From contig NC_079880.1 of the NCBI RefSeq assembly GCF_029227915.1, positions 32,111,501-32,175,500 of the forward strand: DNA of 64,000 nt, given 5' to 3'. Below, piece by piece: positions 24,003 through 35,192 of the stretch. How positions within the stretch are numbered: the first letter of the stretch is position 1; each line of letters begins with the position of its first letter. A program made the translations under genes and the position numbers. The notes under the pieces were generated by a model. It was given only the letters and a program-made list of their open reading frames with translations, was not told where the DNA came from and did not search any database. Origin of the DNA: Hydractinia symbiolongicarpus (lineage: Eukaryota > Cnidaria > Hydrozoa > Anthoathecata > Hydractiniidae).

Positions 24003-24185
24003 ATGGGTTTAGAACGCCGTCAACTACATGCACATGAATCTAGAGACCGTAATATGGCCTTTTGTTGCCTAATAAAGGCTTAGCATGTAAATCACGTGGT
24101 TCTACGTGTCTGTGCAGGTTACCATTGGTCTACTCCGTCAAGTCTCAATGGACTACTGCTGTCCTAAGTCGCTTTCCTTGGCACC

Positions 24186-24355
24186 ATGGCTTTAGAACGC
24201 CGTCAACTACATGCACAGGCCTCTAAATGCCTTTTGCCGTCTAGTAAAGGCCTTACACGTAAATCACGTGTTTCCACGTGCTTGTGCAGGTTACCATTGG
24301 TCTAGTCCTTCTACTCTCAATGAACTATGACTTCTTAAGTCTTTTCCCCATAGCC
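24186..24355 (+). repeat. Monomer with 11-bp deletion, copy 1
   Basis: CTCTAAATGCCTTTTGCCG lacks the GTAATATGGCC segment between two GCC triplets, which removes one GGCC arm. It is the first monomer of 7-mer copy 1. Confidence 0.93.
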
Positions 24356-25446
24356 ATGGGTTTAGAATGCCGTCAACTACATGCACAGGCCTCTAAAGGC
24401 CGTAATATGGCTTTTGCCGCCTAATAAAGGCCTTACACGTAAATCCCCCGGTTCCACGTGTTTGTGCAGGTTACTATTGGTCTAGTCCTTCCACTCTTAA
24501 TGGACTGCAAGGTCGTACGTCGCTTTCCCTGGCACCATGGCTTTAGAACGCCATCAACTACATGCACAGGCCTCTAAAGGCCGTAATATGGCCTTTTGCC
24601 GCCTATTAAAGGCCTTACACGTAAATCCCCCGGTTCCGCGTGCTTGTGCAAGTTACCATTGGACTAGTCCTTCCACTCTCAATGGACTACAAGGTCGTAC
24701 GTCGCTTTCCCTGGCACCATGGCTTTAGAACGCCGTCAACTACATGCACAGGCCTCTAAAGGTTACAATATGCTTCTTACATGCCTAATAAAAGCCTTAC
24801 GTGTAAATCACGTGTTTCCACGCTCTTGAACAGGTTACCATTGGTCTAGTCCTTCTACTCTCAATGGACTACGACGTCTTAAGTCGTTTTCCCCAGAGCC
24901 ATGGCTTTAGAACGCCGTCAACTACATGCACAGGCCTCTAAAGGCCGTAATATGACTTTTGCCGCCTAATAAAGGCCTTACACTTAAATCCCCCGGTTCC
25001 ACGTGCTTGTGCAGGTTACCATTGGTCAAGTCCTTCCACTCTCAATGGACTACTACGTCATAAGTCGTTTTCCTTGGCACCATGGCTTTAGAACTCTGTC
25101 AACTACATGCACAGGCCTCTAAAAGCCGTAATATGGCGTTTTGCCGTCCAATAAAGGCCTTACGTGTAAATCACGTGTTTCCACGCGCTTGCACAGGTTA
25201 CCATTTGTCTAGTTCTTCCATCTTACATGGACTACGACGTTTTAAGTCGTTTTCGCCAGAGCCATGGGTTTAGAACGCCGTCAACTACATGCACATGAAT
25301 CTAGAGACCGTAATATGGCCTTTTGTTGCCTAATAAAGGCTTAGCATGTATATCACGTGGTTCTACGTGTCTGTGCAGGTTACCATTGGTCTACTCCGTC
25401 AAGTCTCAATGGACTACTGCTGTCCTAAGTCGCTTTCCTTGGCACC
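24186..25446 (+). repeat. 7-mer higher-order unit, copy 1 (1261 bp)
   Basis: Seven monomers start at 24186, 24356, 24537, 24719, 24901, 25082 and 25265. The first lacks 11 bp, and the unit length is 7 x 182 minus 13. Box status in order is plus, minus, minus, plus, minus, plus, plus. The next 1261 bp repeat the same order with very few differences, for example ATGG/C versus ATGG/G at the start of the fifth monomer. Confidence 0.93.
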
Positions 25447-25616
25447 ATGGCTTTAGAACGCCGTCAACTACATGCACAGGCCTCTAAATGCCTTTTGCCG
25501 TCTAGTAAAGGCCTTACACGTAAATCACGTGTTTCCACGTGCTTGTGCAGGTTACCATTGGTCTAGTCCTTCTACTCTCAATGAACTATGACTTCTTAAG
25601 TCTTTTCCCCATAGCC
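25447..25616 (+). repeat. Monomer with 11-bp deletion, copy 2
   Basis: Identical deletion 1261 bp downstream, opening 7-mer copy 2. It is absent from the partial third copy, whose match starts inside its first monomer. Confidence 0.93.
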
Positions 25617-26707
25617 ATGGGTTTAGAATGCCGTCAACTACATGCACAGGCCTCTAAAGGCCGTAATATGGCTTTTGCCGCCTAATAAAGGCCTTACACG
25701 TAAATCCCCCGGTTCCACGTGTTTGTGCAGGTTACTATTGGTCTAGTCCTTCCACTCTTAATGGACTGCAAGGTCGTACGTCGCTTTCCCTGGCACCATG
25801 GCTTTAGAACGCCATCAACTACATGCACAGGCCTCTAAAGGCCGTAATATGGCCTTTTGCCGCCTATTAAAGGCCTTACACGTAAATCCCCCGGTTCCGC
25901 GTGCTTGTGCAAGTTACCATTGGACTAGTCCTTCCACTCTCAATGGACTACAAGGTCGTACGTCGCTTTCCCTGGCACCATGGCTTTAGAACGCCGTCAA
26001 CTACATGCACAGGCCTCTAAAGGTTACAATATGCTTCTTACATGCCTAATAAAAGCCTTACGTGTAAATCACGTGTTTCCACGCTCTTGAACAGGTTACC
26101 ATTGGTCTAGTCCTTCTACTCTCAATGGACTACGACGTCTTAAGTCGTTTTCCCCAGAGCCATGGGTTTAGAACGCCGTCAACTACATGCACAGGCCTCT
26201 AAAGGCCGTAATATGACTTTTGCCGCCTAATAAAGGCCTTACACGTAAATCCCCCGGTTCCACGTGCTTGTGCAGGTTACCATTGGTCAAGTCCTTCCAC
26301 TCTCAATGGACTACTACGTCATAAGTCGTTTTCCTTGGCACCATGGCTTTAGAACTCTGTCAACTACATGCACAGGCCTCTAAAAGCCGTAATATGGCGT
26401 TTTGCCGTCCAATAAAGGCCCTACGTGTAAATCACGTGTTTCCACGCGCTTGCACAGGTTACCATTTGTCTAGTTCTTCCATCTTACATGGACTACGACG
26501 TTTTAAGTCGTTTTCGCCAGAGCCATGGGTTTAGAACGCCGTCAACTACATGCACATGAATCTAGAGACCGTAATATGGCCTTTTGTTGCCTAATAAAGG
26601 CTTAGCATGTAAATCACGTGGTTCTACGTGTCTGTGCAGGTTACCATTGGTCTACTCCGTCAAGTCTCAATGGACTACTGCTGTCCTAAGTCGCTTTCCT
26701 TGGCACC
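25447..26707 (+). repeat. 7-mer higher-order unit, copy 2 (1261 bp)
   Basis: Second tandem copy of the 7-mer, at a constant offset of 1261 bp from 24186-25446. Its part from about 25520, together with the following monomers to about 27196, is repeated again at 28244-29920 with an offset of 2724 bp (15 monomers minus 6 bp). Confidence 0.93.
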
Positions 26708-27252
26708 ATGGCTTTAGAACGCCGTCAACTACATGCACAGGCCTCTAAAGGCCGTAATATGGCCTTTTGCCGCCTATTAAAGGCCTTACACGTAAATCCC
26801 CCTGTTCCACGTGCTTGTGCAGGTTACCATTGGTCTAGTCCTTCTACTCTCAATGGACTACAAGGTCATAAGTCGTTTTCCTTGGCACCATGGCTTTAGA
26901 ACTCTGTCAACTACATGCACAGGCCTCTAAAAGCCATAATATGGCGTTTTGCCGCCTAATAAAGGCCTTGCGTGTAAATCACGTGTTTCCACGCTCTTGC
27001 ACAGGTTATCATTGGTCTAGTCCTTCCACTCTCCATGGACTGCGACGTCCTAAGTTGTTTTCGCCAGCGCCATGGCTTTAGAACGCCGTCAACTACATGC
27101 ACAGGCATCTAAAGGTTGTGATATGGCCTTTTGTTCCTAATAAAGGCTTAGCACGTAAATCCCCCGGTTCCGCGTGCTTGTGCAAGTTACCATTGGTGTA
27201 GTCCTTCCATTCTCAATGTACTACAAGGTCATAAGTCGTTTTCCCTGGCACC

Positions 27253-27615
27253 ATGGCTTTAGAACGCCGTAAACTACATGCACAGGGCCCCAAAGGCCGT
27301 AATATGGCCTCTTTCCCCCTAATAAAAACCTTACACGTAAATCCCCCGGTTCCGCGTGCTTGTGCAAGTTACCATTGGACTAGTCCTTCCACTCTCAATG
27401 GACTACAAGGTCGTACGTCGCTTTCCCTGGCACCATGGCTTTAGAACGCCGTCAACTACATGCACAGGCCTCTAAAGGTTACAATATGCTTCCTACATGC
27501 CTAATAAAAGCCTTACGTGTAAATCACGTGTTTCCACGTGCTTGTGCAGGTTACCATTGGTCTAGTCCTTCTACTCTCAATGGACTATGACTTCTTAAGT
27601 CTTTTCCCCATAGCC
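27253..27615 (+). repeat. Dimer repeat, copy 1 (363 bp)
   Basis: Monomers at 27253 and 27435; has CACAGGGCCCCAAAGG and GCCTCTTTCCCCC. The second half carries GACTATGACTTCTTAAG. Confidence 0.9.
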
Positions 27616-27978
27616 ATGGGTTTAGAATGCCGTCAACTACATGCACAGGCCCCCAAAGGCCGTAATATGGCCTCTTTCCCCCTAATAAAAACCTTACACG
27701 TAAATCCCCCGGTTCCGCGTGCTTGTGCAAGTTACCATTGGACTAGTCCTTCCACTCTCAATGGACTACAAGGTCGTACGTCGCTTTCCCTGGCACCATG
27801 GCTTTAGAACGCCGTCAACTACATGCACAGGCCTCTAAAGGTTACAATATGCTTCCTACATGCCTAATAAAAGCCTTACGTGTAAATCACGTGTTTCCAC
27901 GTGCTTGTGCAGGTTACCATTGGTCTAGTCCTTCTACTCTCAATGGACTATGACTTCTTAAGTCTTTTCCCCATAGCC
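27616..27978 (+). repeat. Dimer repeat, copy 2 (363 bp)
   Basis: Monomers at 27616 and 27798; has CACAGGCCCCCAAAGG. The second monomer is essentially identical to 27435-27615, and a related copy starts at 29977. Confidence 0.9.
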
Positions 27979-28243
27979 ATGGGTTTAGAATGCCGTCAAC
28001 TACATGCACAGGCCTCTAAAGGCCGTAATATGGCTTTTGCCGCCTAATAAAGGCCTTACACGTAAATCCTCCGGTTCCACGTGTTTGTGCAGGTTACTAT
28101 TGGTCTAGTCCTTCCACTCTTAATGGACTGCAAGGTCGTACGTCGCTTTCCCTGGCACCATGGCTTTAGAACGCCTCCAACTACATGCACAGTCCTCTAA
28201 AGGCCGTAATATGGCCTTTTGCCGCCTATTAAAGGCCTTACAC

Positions 28244-29920
28244 GTAAATCACGTGTTTCCACGTGCTTGTGCAGGTTACCATTGGTCTAGTCCTTCTACT
28301 CTCAATGAACTATGACTTCTTAAGTCTTTTCCCCATAGCCATGGGTTTAGAATGCCGTCAACTACATGCACAGGCCTCTAAAGGCCGTAATATGGCTTTT
28401 GCCGCCTAATAAAGGCCTTACACGTAAATCCCCCGGTTCCACGTGTTTGTGCAGGTTACTATTGGTCTAGTCCTTCCACTCTTAATGGACTGCAAGGTCG
28501 TACGTCGCTTTCCCTGGCACCATGGCTTTAGAACGCCATCAACTACATGCACAGGCCTCTAAAGGCCGTAATATGGCCTTTTGCCGCCTATTAAAGGCCT
28601 TACACGTAAATCCCCCGGTTCCGCGTGCTTGTGCAAGTTACCATTGGACTAGTCCTTCCACTCTCAATGGACTACAAGGTCGTACGTCGCTTTCCCTGGC
28701 ACCATGGCTTTAGAACGCCGTCAACTACATGCACAGGCCTCTAAAGGTTACAATATGCTTCTTACATGCCTAATAAAAGCCTTACGTGTAAATCACGTGT
28801 TTCCACGCTCTTGAACAGGTTACCATTGGTCTAGTCCTTCTACTCTCAATGGACTACGACGTCTTAAGTCGTTTTCCCCAGAGCCATGGGTTTAGAACGC
28901 CGTCAACTACATGCACAGGCCTCTAAAGGCCGTAATATGACTTTTGCCGCCTAATAAAGGCCTTACACGTAAATCCCCCGGTTCCACGTGCTTGTGCAGG
29001 TTACCATTGGTCAAGTCCTTCCACTCTCAATGGACTACTACGTCATAAGTCGTTTTCCTTGGCACCATGGCTTTAGAACTCTGTCAACTACATGCACAGG
29101 CCTCTAAAAGCCGTAATATGGCGTTTTGCCGTCCAATAAAGGCCCTACGTGTAAATCACGTGTTTCCACGCGCTTGCACAGGTTACCATTTGTCTAGTTC
29201 TTCCATCTTACATGGACTACGACGTTTTAAGTCGTTTTCGCCAGAGCCATGGGTTTAGAACGCCGTCAACTACAAGCACATGAATCTAGAGACCGTAATA
29301 TGGCCTTTTGTTGCCTAATAAAGGCTTAGCATGTAAATCACGTGGTTCTACGTGTCTGTGCAGGTTACCATTGGTCTACTCCGTCAAGTCTCAATGGACT
29401 ACTGCTGTCCTAAGTCGCTTTCCTTGGCACCATGGCTTTAGAACGCCGTCAACTACATGCACAGGCCTCTAAAGGCCGTAATATGGCCTTTTGCCGCCTA
29501 TTAAAGGCCTTACACGTAAATCCCCCTGTTCCACGTGCTTGTGCAGGTTACCATTGGTCTAGTCCTTCTACTCTCAATGGACTACAAGGTCATAAGTCGT
29601 TTTCCTTGGCACCATGGCTTTAGAACTCTGTCAACTACATGCACAGGCCTCTAAAAGCCATAATATGGCGTTTTGCCGCCTAATAAAGGCCTTGCGTGTA
29701 AATCACGTGTTTCCACGCTCTTGCACAGGTTATCATTGGTCTAGTCCTTCCACTCTCCATGGACTGCGACGTCCTAAGTTGTTTTCGCCAGCGCCATGGC
29801 TTTAGAACGCCGTCAACTACATGCACAGGCATCTAAAGGTTGTGATATGGCCTTTTGTTCCTAATAAAGGCTTAGCACGTAAATCCCCTGGTTCCGCGTG
29901 CTTGTGCAAGTTACCATTGG
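28244..29920 (+). repeat. Partial third copy of the 7-mer block (1.68 kb)
   Basis: Matches 25520-27196 at a constant offset of 2724 bp, with few differences (for example a C to T in the variable segment near 29884). It starts inside a monomer: upstream of about 28244 the monomer belongs to a different type (GCCTCCAACTACATG), so the junction falls within a unit. At 29920 the match switches to the 27370-28230 block. Confidence 0.88.
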
Positions 29921-32675
29921 ACTAGTCCTTCCACTCTCAATGGACTACAAGGTCGTACGTCGCTTTCCCTGGCACCATGGCTTTAGAACGCCGTCAACTA
30001 CATGCACAGGCCTCTAAAGGTTACAATATGCTTCCTACATGCCTAATAAAAGCCTTACGTGTAAATCACGTGTTTCCACGTGCTTGTGCAGGTTACCATT
30101 GGTCTAGTCCTTCTACTCTCAATGGACTATGACTTCTTAAGTCTTTTCCCCATAGCCATGGGTTTAGAATGCCGTCAACTACATGCACAGGCCTCTAAAG
30201 GCCGTAATATGGCTTTTGCCGCCTAATAAAGGCCTTACACGTAAATCCCCCGGTTCCACGTGTTTGTGCAGGTTACTATTGGTCTAGTCCTTCCACTCTT
30301 AATGGACTGCAAGGTCGTACGTCGCTTTCCCTGGCACCATGGCTTTAGAACGCCTCCAACTACATGCACAGTCCTCTAAAGGCCGTAATATGGCCTTTTG
30401 CCGCCTATTAAAGGCCTTACACGTAAATCCCCCGGTTCCGCGTGCTTGTGCAAGTTACCATTGGACTAGTCCTTCCACTCTCAATGGACTACAAGGTCGT
30501 ACGTCGCTTTCCCTGGCACCATGGCTTTAGAACGCCGTCAACTACATGCACAGGCCTCTAAAAGCCGTAGCATGGCGTTTTGTTGCCTAATAAAGGCCTT
30601 ACGTGTAAATCACGTGTTTCCATGAGATTGCACAGGTTACCATTTGTCAAGTCCTTCCATTCTCCATGGACTACGACGTCCTTAGTCGTGTTCCGTTTCA
30701 TCATGGCTTTAGAACGCCGTCAACTACATGCACAGGCCTCTAAAGGCCGTAATATGGCCTTTTGCCGCCTATTAAAGGCCATTTTGCAGGTTACCATTGG
30801 TCTACTCCTTCAACTCTCAATGGACTACTGCGTCCTAAGTCGTTTTCTTTGGCACTATGGCTTTACAACGCCGTCAACTACATGCACAGGCTTCTAAAGG
30901 TTACAATATGCTTCTTACATGCCTAATAAAGGCCTTACGTGTAAATCACGTGTTTCCACGTTCTTGCGCAGGTTACCATTGGTCTAATCCTTCCACTATC
31001 TATGGACTGCGACGTCCTAAGTCGTTTTCCGCAGCGCCATGGCTTTAGAACATCGTCAACTTTATGCCCAGGACTCTAAAGGTTGCATTATGCTTTTTAT
31101 ATGCCTAATAAAGGCTTGAAACGTAAGTCACGTGGTTCTACGTGGCTGTGCAGGTTACCATTGGTCTACTCCTTCAACTCTCAATGGACTACTGCGTCCT
31201 AAGTCGTTTTCTTTGGCACTATGGCTTTACAACGCCGTCAACTACATGCACAGGCCTCTAAAGGTTACAATATGCTTCTTACATGCCTAATGAAGGTCTT
31301 ACGTGTAAATCACGTGTTTCCACGCTCTTGCATAGGTTACCATTGGTCTGGTCCTTCTACTCTCAATGGACTACGACGTCTTAAGTCTTTTTCCCCAGAG
31401 CCATGGGTTTAGAACGCCGTCAACTACATGCACAGGCCTCTAAAGGCCGTAATATGGCCTTTTGCCGCCTATTAAAAGCTTTACACGTAAATCACGTGTT
31501 TCCACGCGCTTGCACAGGTTACCATTTTTCTAGTCCATCCATCCTACATGGACTACGACGTCTTAAGTCGTTTTCGCCAGAGCCATGGGTTCAGAACGCC
31601 GTCAACTACATGCACATGAATCTAGAGACCGTAATATGGCCTTTTTTTGCCTAATAAAGGGTTAGCATGTAAATCGCGTGGTTCTACGTGTCTGTGCAGG
31701 TTACCATTGGTCTACTCCGTCAATTTTCAATGGACTACTGCTGTCCTAAGTCGCTTTCCTTGGCACCATGGCTTTAGAACGCCGTCAACTACATGCACAG
31801 GCCTCTAAATGCCGTAATATGGCCTTTTGCCGTCTAGTAAAGGCCTTACACGTAAATCACGTGTTTCCACGCGCTTGCGCAGGTTACCATTTTTCTAGTC
31901 CATCCATCCTACATGGACTACGACGTCTTAAGTCATTTTCTTTGGCACTATGGCTTTACAACGCCGTCAACTACATGCACAGGCCTCTAAAGGTTACAAT
32001 ATGCTTCTTACATGCCTAATAAAGGCCTTACGTGTAAATCACGTGTTTCCACGTTCTTGCGCAGGTTACCATTGGTCTAATCCTTCCACTATCTATGGAC
32101 TGCAACGTCCTAAATGGTTTTCCCCAGCGCCATGGCTTTAGAACATCGTCAACTACATGCGCAGGCCTTTAAAGGTTACAATATGCTTCTTACATGCCTA
32201 ATAAAAGCCTTACGTGTAAATCACGTGTTTCCACGGTCTTGAACAGGTTACCATTGGTCTAGTCCTTCTACTCTCAATGGACTACGACGTCTTAAGTCGT
32301 TTTCCCTAGAGCCATGGGTTTAGAACGCCGTCAACTACATGCAAAGGGTCTAAAGGCCGTAATATGGCTTTTGCTGCCTAGTAAAGGCCTTACACGTAAA
32401 TTCCACGGTTCCACGTGCTTGTGCATGTTACTATTGGTCTAGTCCTTTCACTCTCAATAGACTACAAGGTCGTACGTCGCTTTCCCTGGCACCATGGCTT
32501 TGGCACGCCGTCAACTACATACACAGGCCTCTAAAGGCCGTAACATGGACTTTTGCCGGCTAATAAAGGCCTTACACGTAAATTTCCCGGTTCCACATGC
32601 TTGTACAGGTTACCATTGGTCTAGTCCTTCCACTCTCAATGGACTACGACGTCTTAAGTCTTTTTCCCCAGAGCC
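29921..32675 (+). repeat. Array segment G: mixed families
   Basis: This segment has about 15 monomers. The first part copies the 27798-28230 dimer block at an offset of 2179 bp. It includes the last 28-bp-deletion monomer at 30703, the TTGCATTATGC type near 31039 and CATGAATCTAGAGACC monomers. No non-satellite sequence. Confidence 0.88.
30703..30856 (+). repeat. 154-bp monomer with 28-bp deletion
   Basis: Same deletion (ATTTTGCAGG at the junction); preceded by the TTTCATC-ending partner. Last copy in the window. Confidence 0.95.
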
Positions 32676-33770
32676 ATGGCTTTAGAACGCCGTCAACTAC
32701 ATGCACAAGCCTCTAAATGCCGTAATATGGCATTTTGCCGTCTATTAAAGGCCTTACACGTAAATCACGTGTTTCCACGCGCTTGCGCAGGTTACCATTT
32801 TTCTAGACCATCCATCCTACATGGACTACGACATCTTAAGTCATTTTCTTTGGCACCATGGCTTTAGAACGCCGTTAACTACATGCACAGGCCTCTAAAG
32901 GCCGTAATGTGGACTTTTGCCGGCTAATAAAGGCCTTACGTGTATATCACGTGTTTCCACGCCCTTACACAGGTTATCATTTTTCTAGTCCATCCATCCT
33001 ACATGGACTACGACGTCTTAAGTCATTTTCTTTGGCACCATGGCTTTAGAACGCCGTTAACTACATGCACAGGCCTCTAAAGGCCGTAATATGGACTTTT
33101 GCCGGCTAATAAAGGCCTTACGTGTAAATCACGTGTTTCCACGCGCTTACACAGGTTATCATTTTTCTAGTCCATCCATCCTACATGTGACTACGACGTC
33201 TTAAGTCGTTCTCTTTGTCACCATGGCTTTAGAACGCCGTCAACTACATGCACAGGCCTCTAAAGGACGTAAAATGGCATTTTGCCCCCTAATAAGGGCG
33301 ATACACGTAAATCCCCCGGTTAAACGTGCTTGTGCAGGTTACCATTGGTCTACCTCTTTCACTCTGAATAGAATACAACGTTCAAGGTCGATTTCCCACG
33401 CACCATGGCTTTAGAACGCCGTCAACTACATGCACTGGCGTCGAAAGTCTGTGATATGGCCTTTTGTGGCCTAATAAATGTGATACATGAAAATCACGTG
33501 GTTCCACATATGTGTGCAGGTTACCATTGGTCAACTCCTTCTACTCTTAATGGACTACTACGTTCTAGGACGATTTTCCTCGCACCATGGCCTTAGAACT
33601 CCGTCAACTACAGGCACAGGCCTCCAAAAGCCATAGTATAGCATTTTGCCGCCTAATAAAGGCCTTACGTGAAAATCACGTGTTTCCATGAGATTGGACA
33701 GGTTACCATTTGTCTAGTGCTTCCATTCTCCATGGACAACGACGTGCTTAGTCGTGTTCCGTTTCATCAT
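32676..33770 (+). repeat. Six-monomer duplicated block, copy 1
   Basis: Matches 35193-36286. The offset is 2517 bp up to about 33187 and 2516 bp after it, because this copy has an extra base (CATGTGAC against CATGGAC). Distinctive shared variants include GTTAACTACATGC, TTTCACTCTGAATAGAATAC and the CTCGCACCATGG closing sequence. The period is 14 x 182 minus 32, and the loss is fully explained by the 32-bp deletion at 34857. Confidence 0.9.
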
Positions 33771-35192
33771 GGCTTTAGAACGCCGTCAACTACATGCACA
33801 GGCCTCTAAAGGCCGTAATATGGCCTTTTGCCCCCTAATAAGGGCGATACACGAAAATCAAGTGGTTCCACGTGTGTGTGCTGGTTACCATTGGTCAACT
33901 CCTTCCACTCTCCATAGACTGCGACGTTCTAAGTCGTTTTCCCCAGCGCCATGGCTTTAGAACTCTGTCAACTACATTCACAGGCCTCTAAAAGCCATAA
34001 TATAGCATTTTCCCGCCTAATAAAGGTCTTACGTGAAAATCACGTGTTTCCACGCTCTTGCACAGGTTACCATTGGTCTAGTCCTTCTACTCACAATGGA
34101 CTACGACGTCTTAAGTCTTTTTCCCCATAGCCATGGGTTTAGAATGCCGTCAACTACATGCACAGGCCTCTAAAGGCCGTAATATGGCTTTTGCCGCCTA
34201 ATAAAGGCCTTACACGTAAATCCCCCGGTTCCACGTGTTTGTGCAGGTTACTATTGGTCTAGTCCTTCCACTCTTAATGGACCGCAAGGTCGTACGTCGC
34301 TTTCCCTGGCGCCATGGCTTTAGAACGCCATCAACTACATGCACAGGCCTCTAAAGGCCGTAATATGGCCTTTTGCCGCCTATTAAAGGCCTTGCGTGTA
34401 AATCACGTGTTTCCACGCTCTTGCACAGGTTATCATTGGTCTAGTCCTTCTACTCTCCATGGACTGCGACGTCCTAAGTTGTTTTCGCCACCGACATGAC
34501 TTTAGAACGCCGTCAACTACATGCAACAGGCCTCTAAAGGTTGTGATATGGCCTTTTGTTCCTAATAAAGGCTTAGCACGTAAATCCCCCGGTTCCGCGT
34601 GCTTGTGCAAGTTACAATTGGTGTAGTCTTTCCATTCTCAATGTACTTTAAGGTCATAAGTCGTTTTCCCTGGCACGATGGCTTTAGAACGCCGTAAACT
34701 ACATGCACAGGCCTCCAAAGGCCGTAATATGGCCTCTTGCCGACTAATAAAAACCCTACACGTAAATCCCCCGGTTCCGCGTGCTTGTACAAGTTACCAT
34801 TGGACTAGTCCTTCCACTCTCAATGGACTACAAGGTCGTACGTCGCTTTCCCTGGCACAGGCCTCTAAAGGCCGTAATATGGCCTTTTGCCGCCTATTAA
34901 AGGCCTTACACGTAAATCACGTGTTTCCACGCGCTTGCACAGGTTACCATTTTTCTAGTCCATCCATCCTACATGGACTACGACGTCTTAAGTCGTTTTC
35001 GCCAGAGCCGTGGGTTTAGAACGCCGTCAACTACATGCACATTAATCTAGAGACCGTAATATGGCCTTTTGTTGCCTAATAAAGGGTTAGCATGTAAATC
35101 GCGTGGTTCTAGGTGTCTGTGCAGGTTACCATTGGTCTACTCCGTCAATTCTCAATGGACTACTGCTGTCCTAAGTCGCTTTCCTTGGCACC
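33771..35192 (+). repeat. Segment between the two six-monomer blocks
   Basis: Eight monomers, one of them truncated by 32 bp near 34857. The stretch 34145-34380 is itself repeated near 36297-36530, at an offset of 2152 bp. Open frames on the - strand in this part (34383-34610, 34562-34792) are antisense shadows of the repeat. Confidence 0.88.
34678..35009 (+). repeat. Fused monomer pair with 32-bp deletion
   Basis: Two monomers span 332 bp instead of 364. CCTGGCAC is joined to AGGCCTCTAAAGG near 34857, removing the first 32 bases or so of the second monomer. GCAC flanks both sides of the lost segment in intact neighbours, so the event fits a microhomology-mediated deletion. The fusion makes an accidental 113-codon open frame. 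The next monomer starts GTGGGTTTAG. Confidence 0.93.

Larger units (their letters stand above)
17791..24185 (+). repeat. Array segment E: module repeated three times
   Basis: A run of four monomers is repeated from about 19546, 21174 and 23478. It has a CTCTGAAGGCCG form, then a GTAACATGGACTTTTGCCGG form, then a 20-bp-deletion monomer, then a CATGAATCTAGAGACC monomer. Offsets are 1616 bp (19727 to 21343) and 2316 bp (21343 to 23659). They equal 9 x 182 minus 22 and 13 x 182 minus 50; the losses match one 20-bp deletion, and one 20-bp plus one 28-bp deletion, each with 2 bp more. Three 28-bp-deletion monomers are in this segment. Confidence 0.87.
26708..28243 (+). repeat. Array segment between 7-mer copies, with a 363-bp dimer repeat
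   Basis: The segment starts with a box-minus/box-plus dimer also seen at 21870-22233. A 363-bp dimer is then repeated at 27253-27615 and 27616-27978. It carries the rare run of C before AAAGGCCG (27284 region and 27647 region) and GCCTCTTTCCCCC. A partial third round continues to about 28160. The dimer block reappears downstream near 29977, at an offset of 2179 bp from 27798. Confidence 0.85.
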
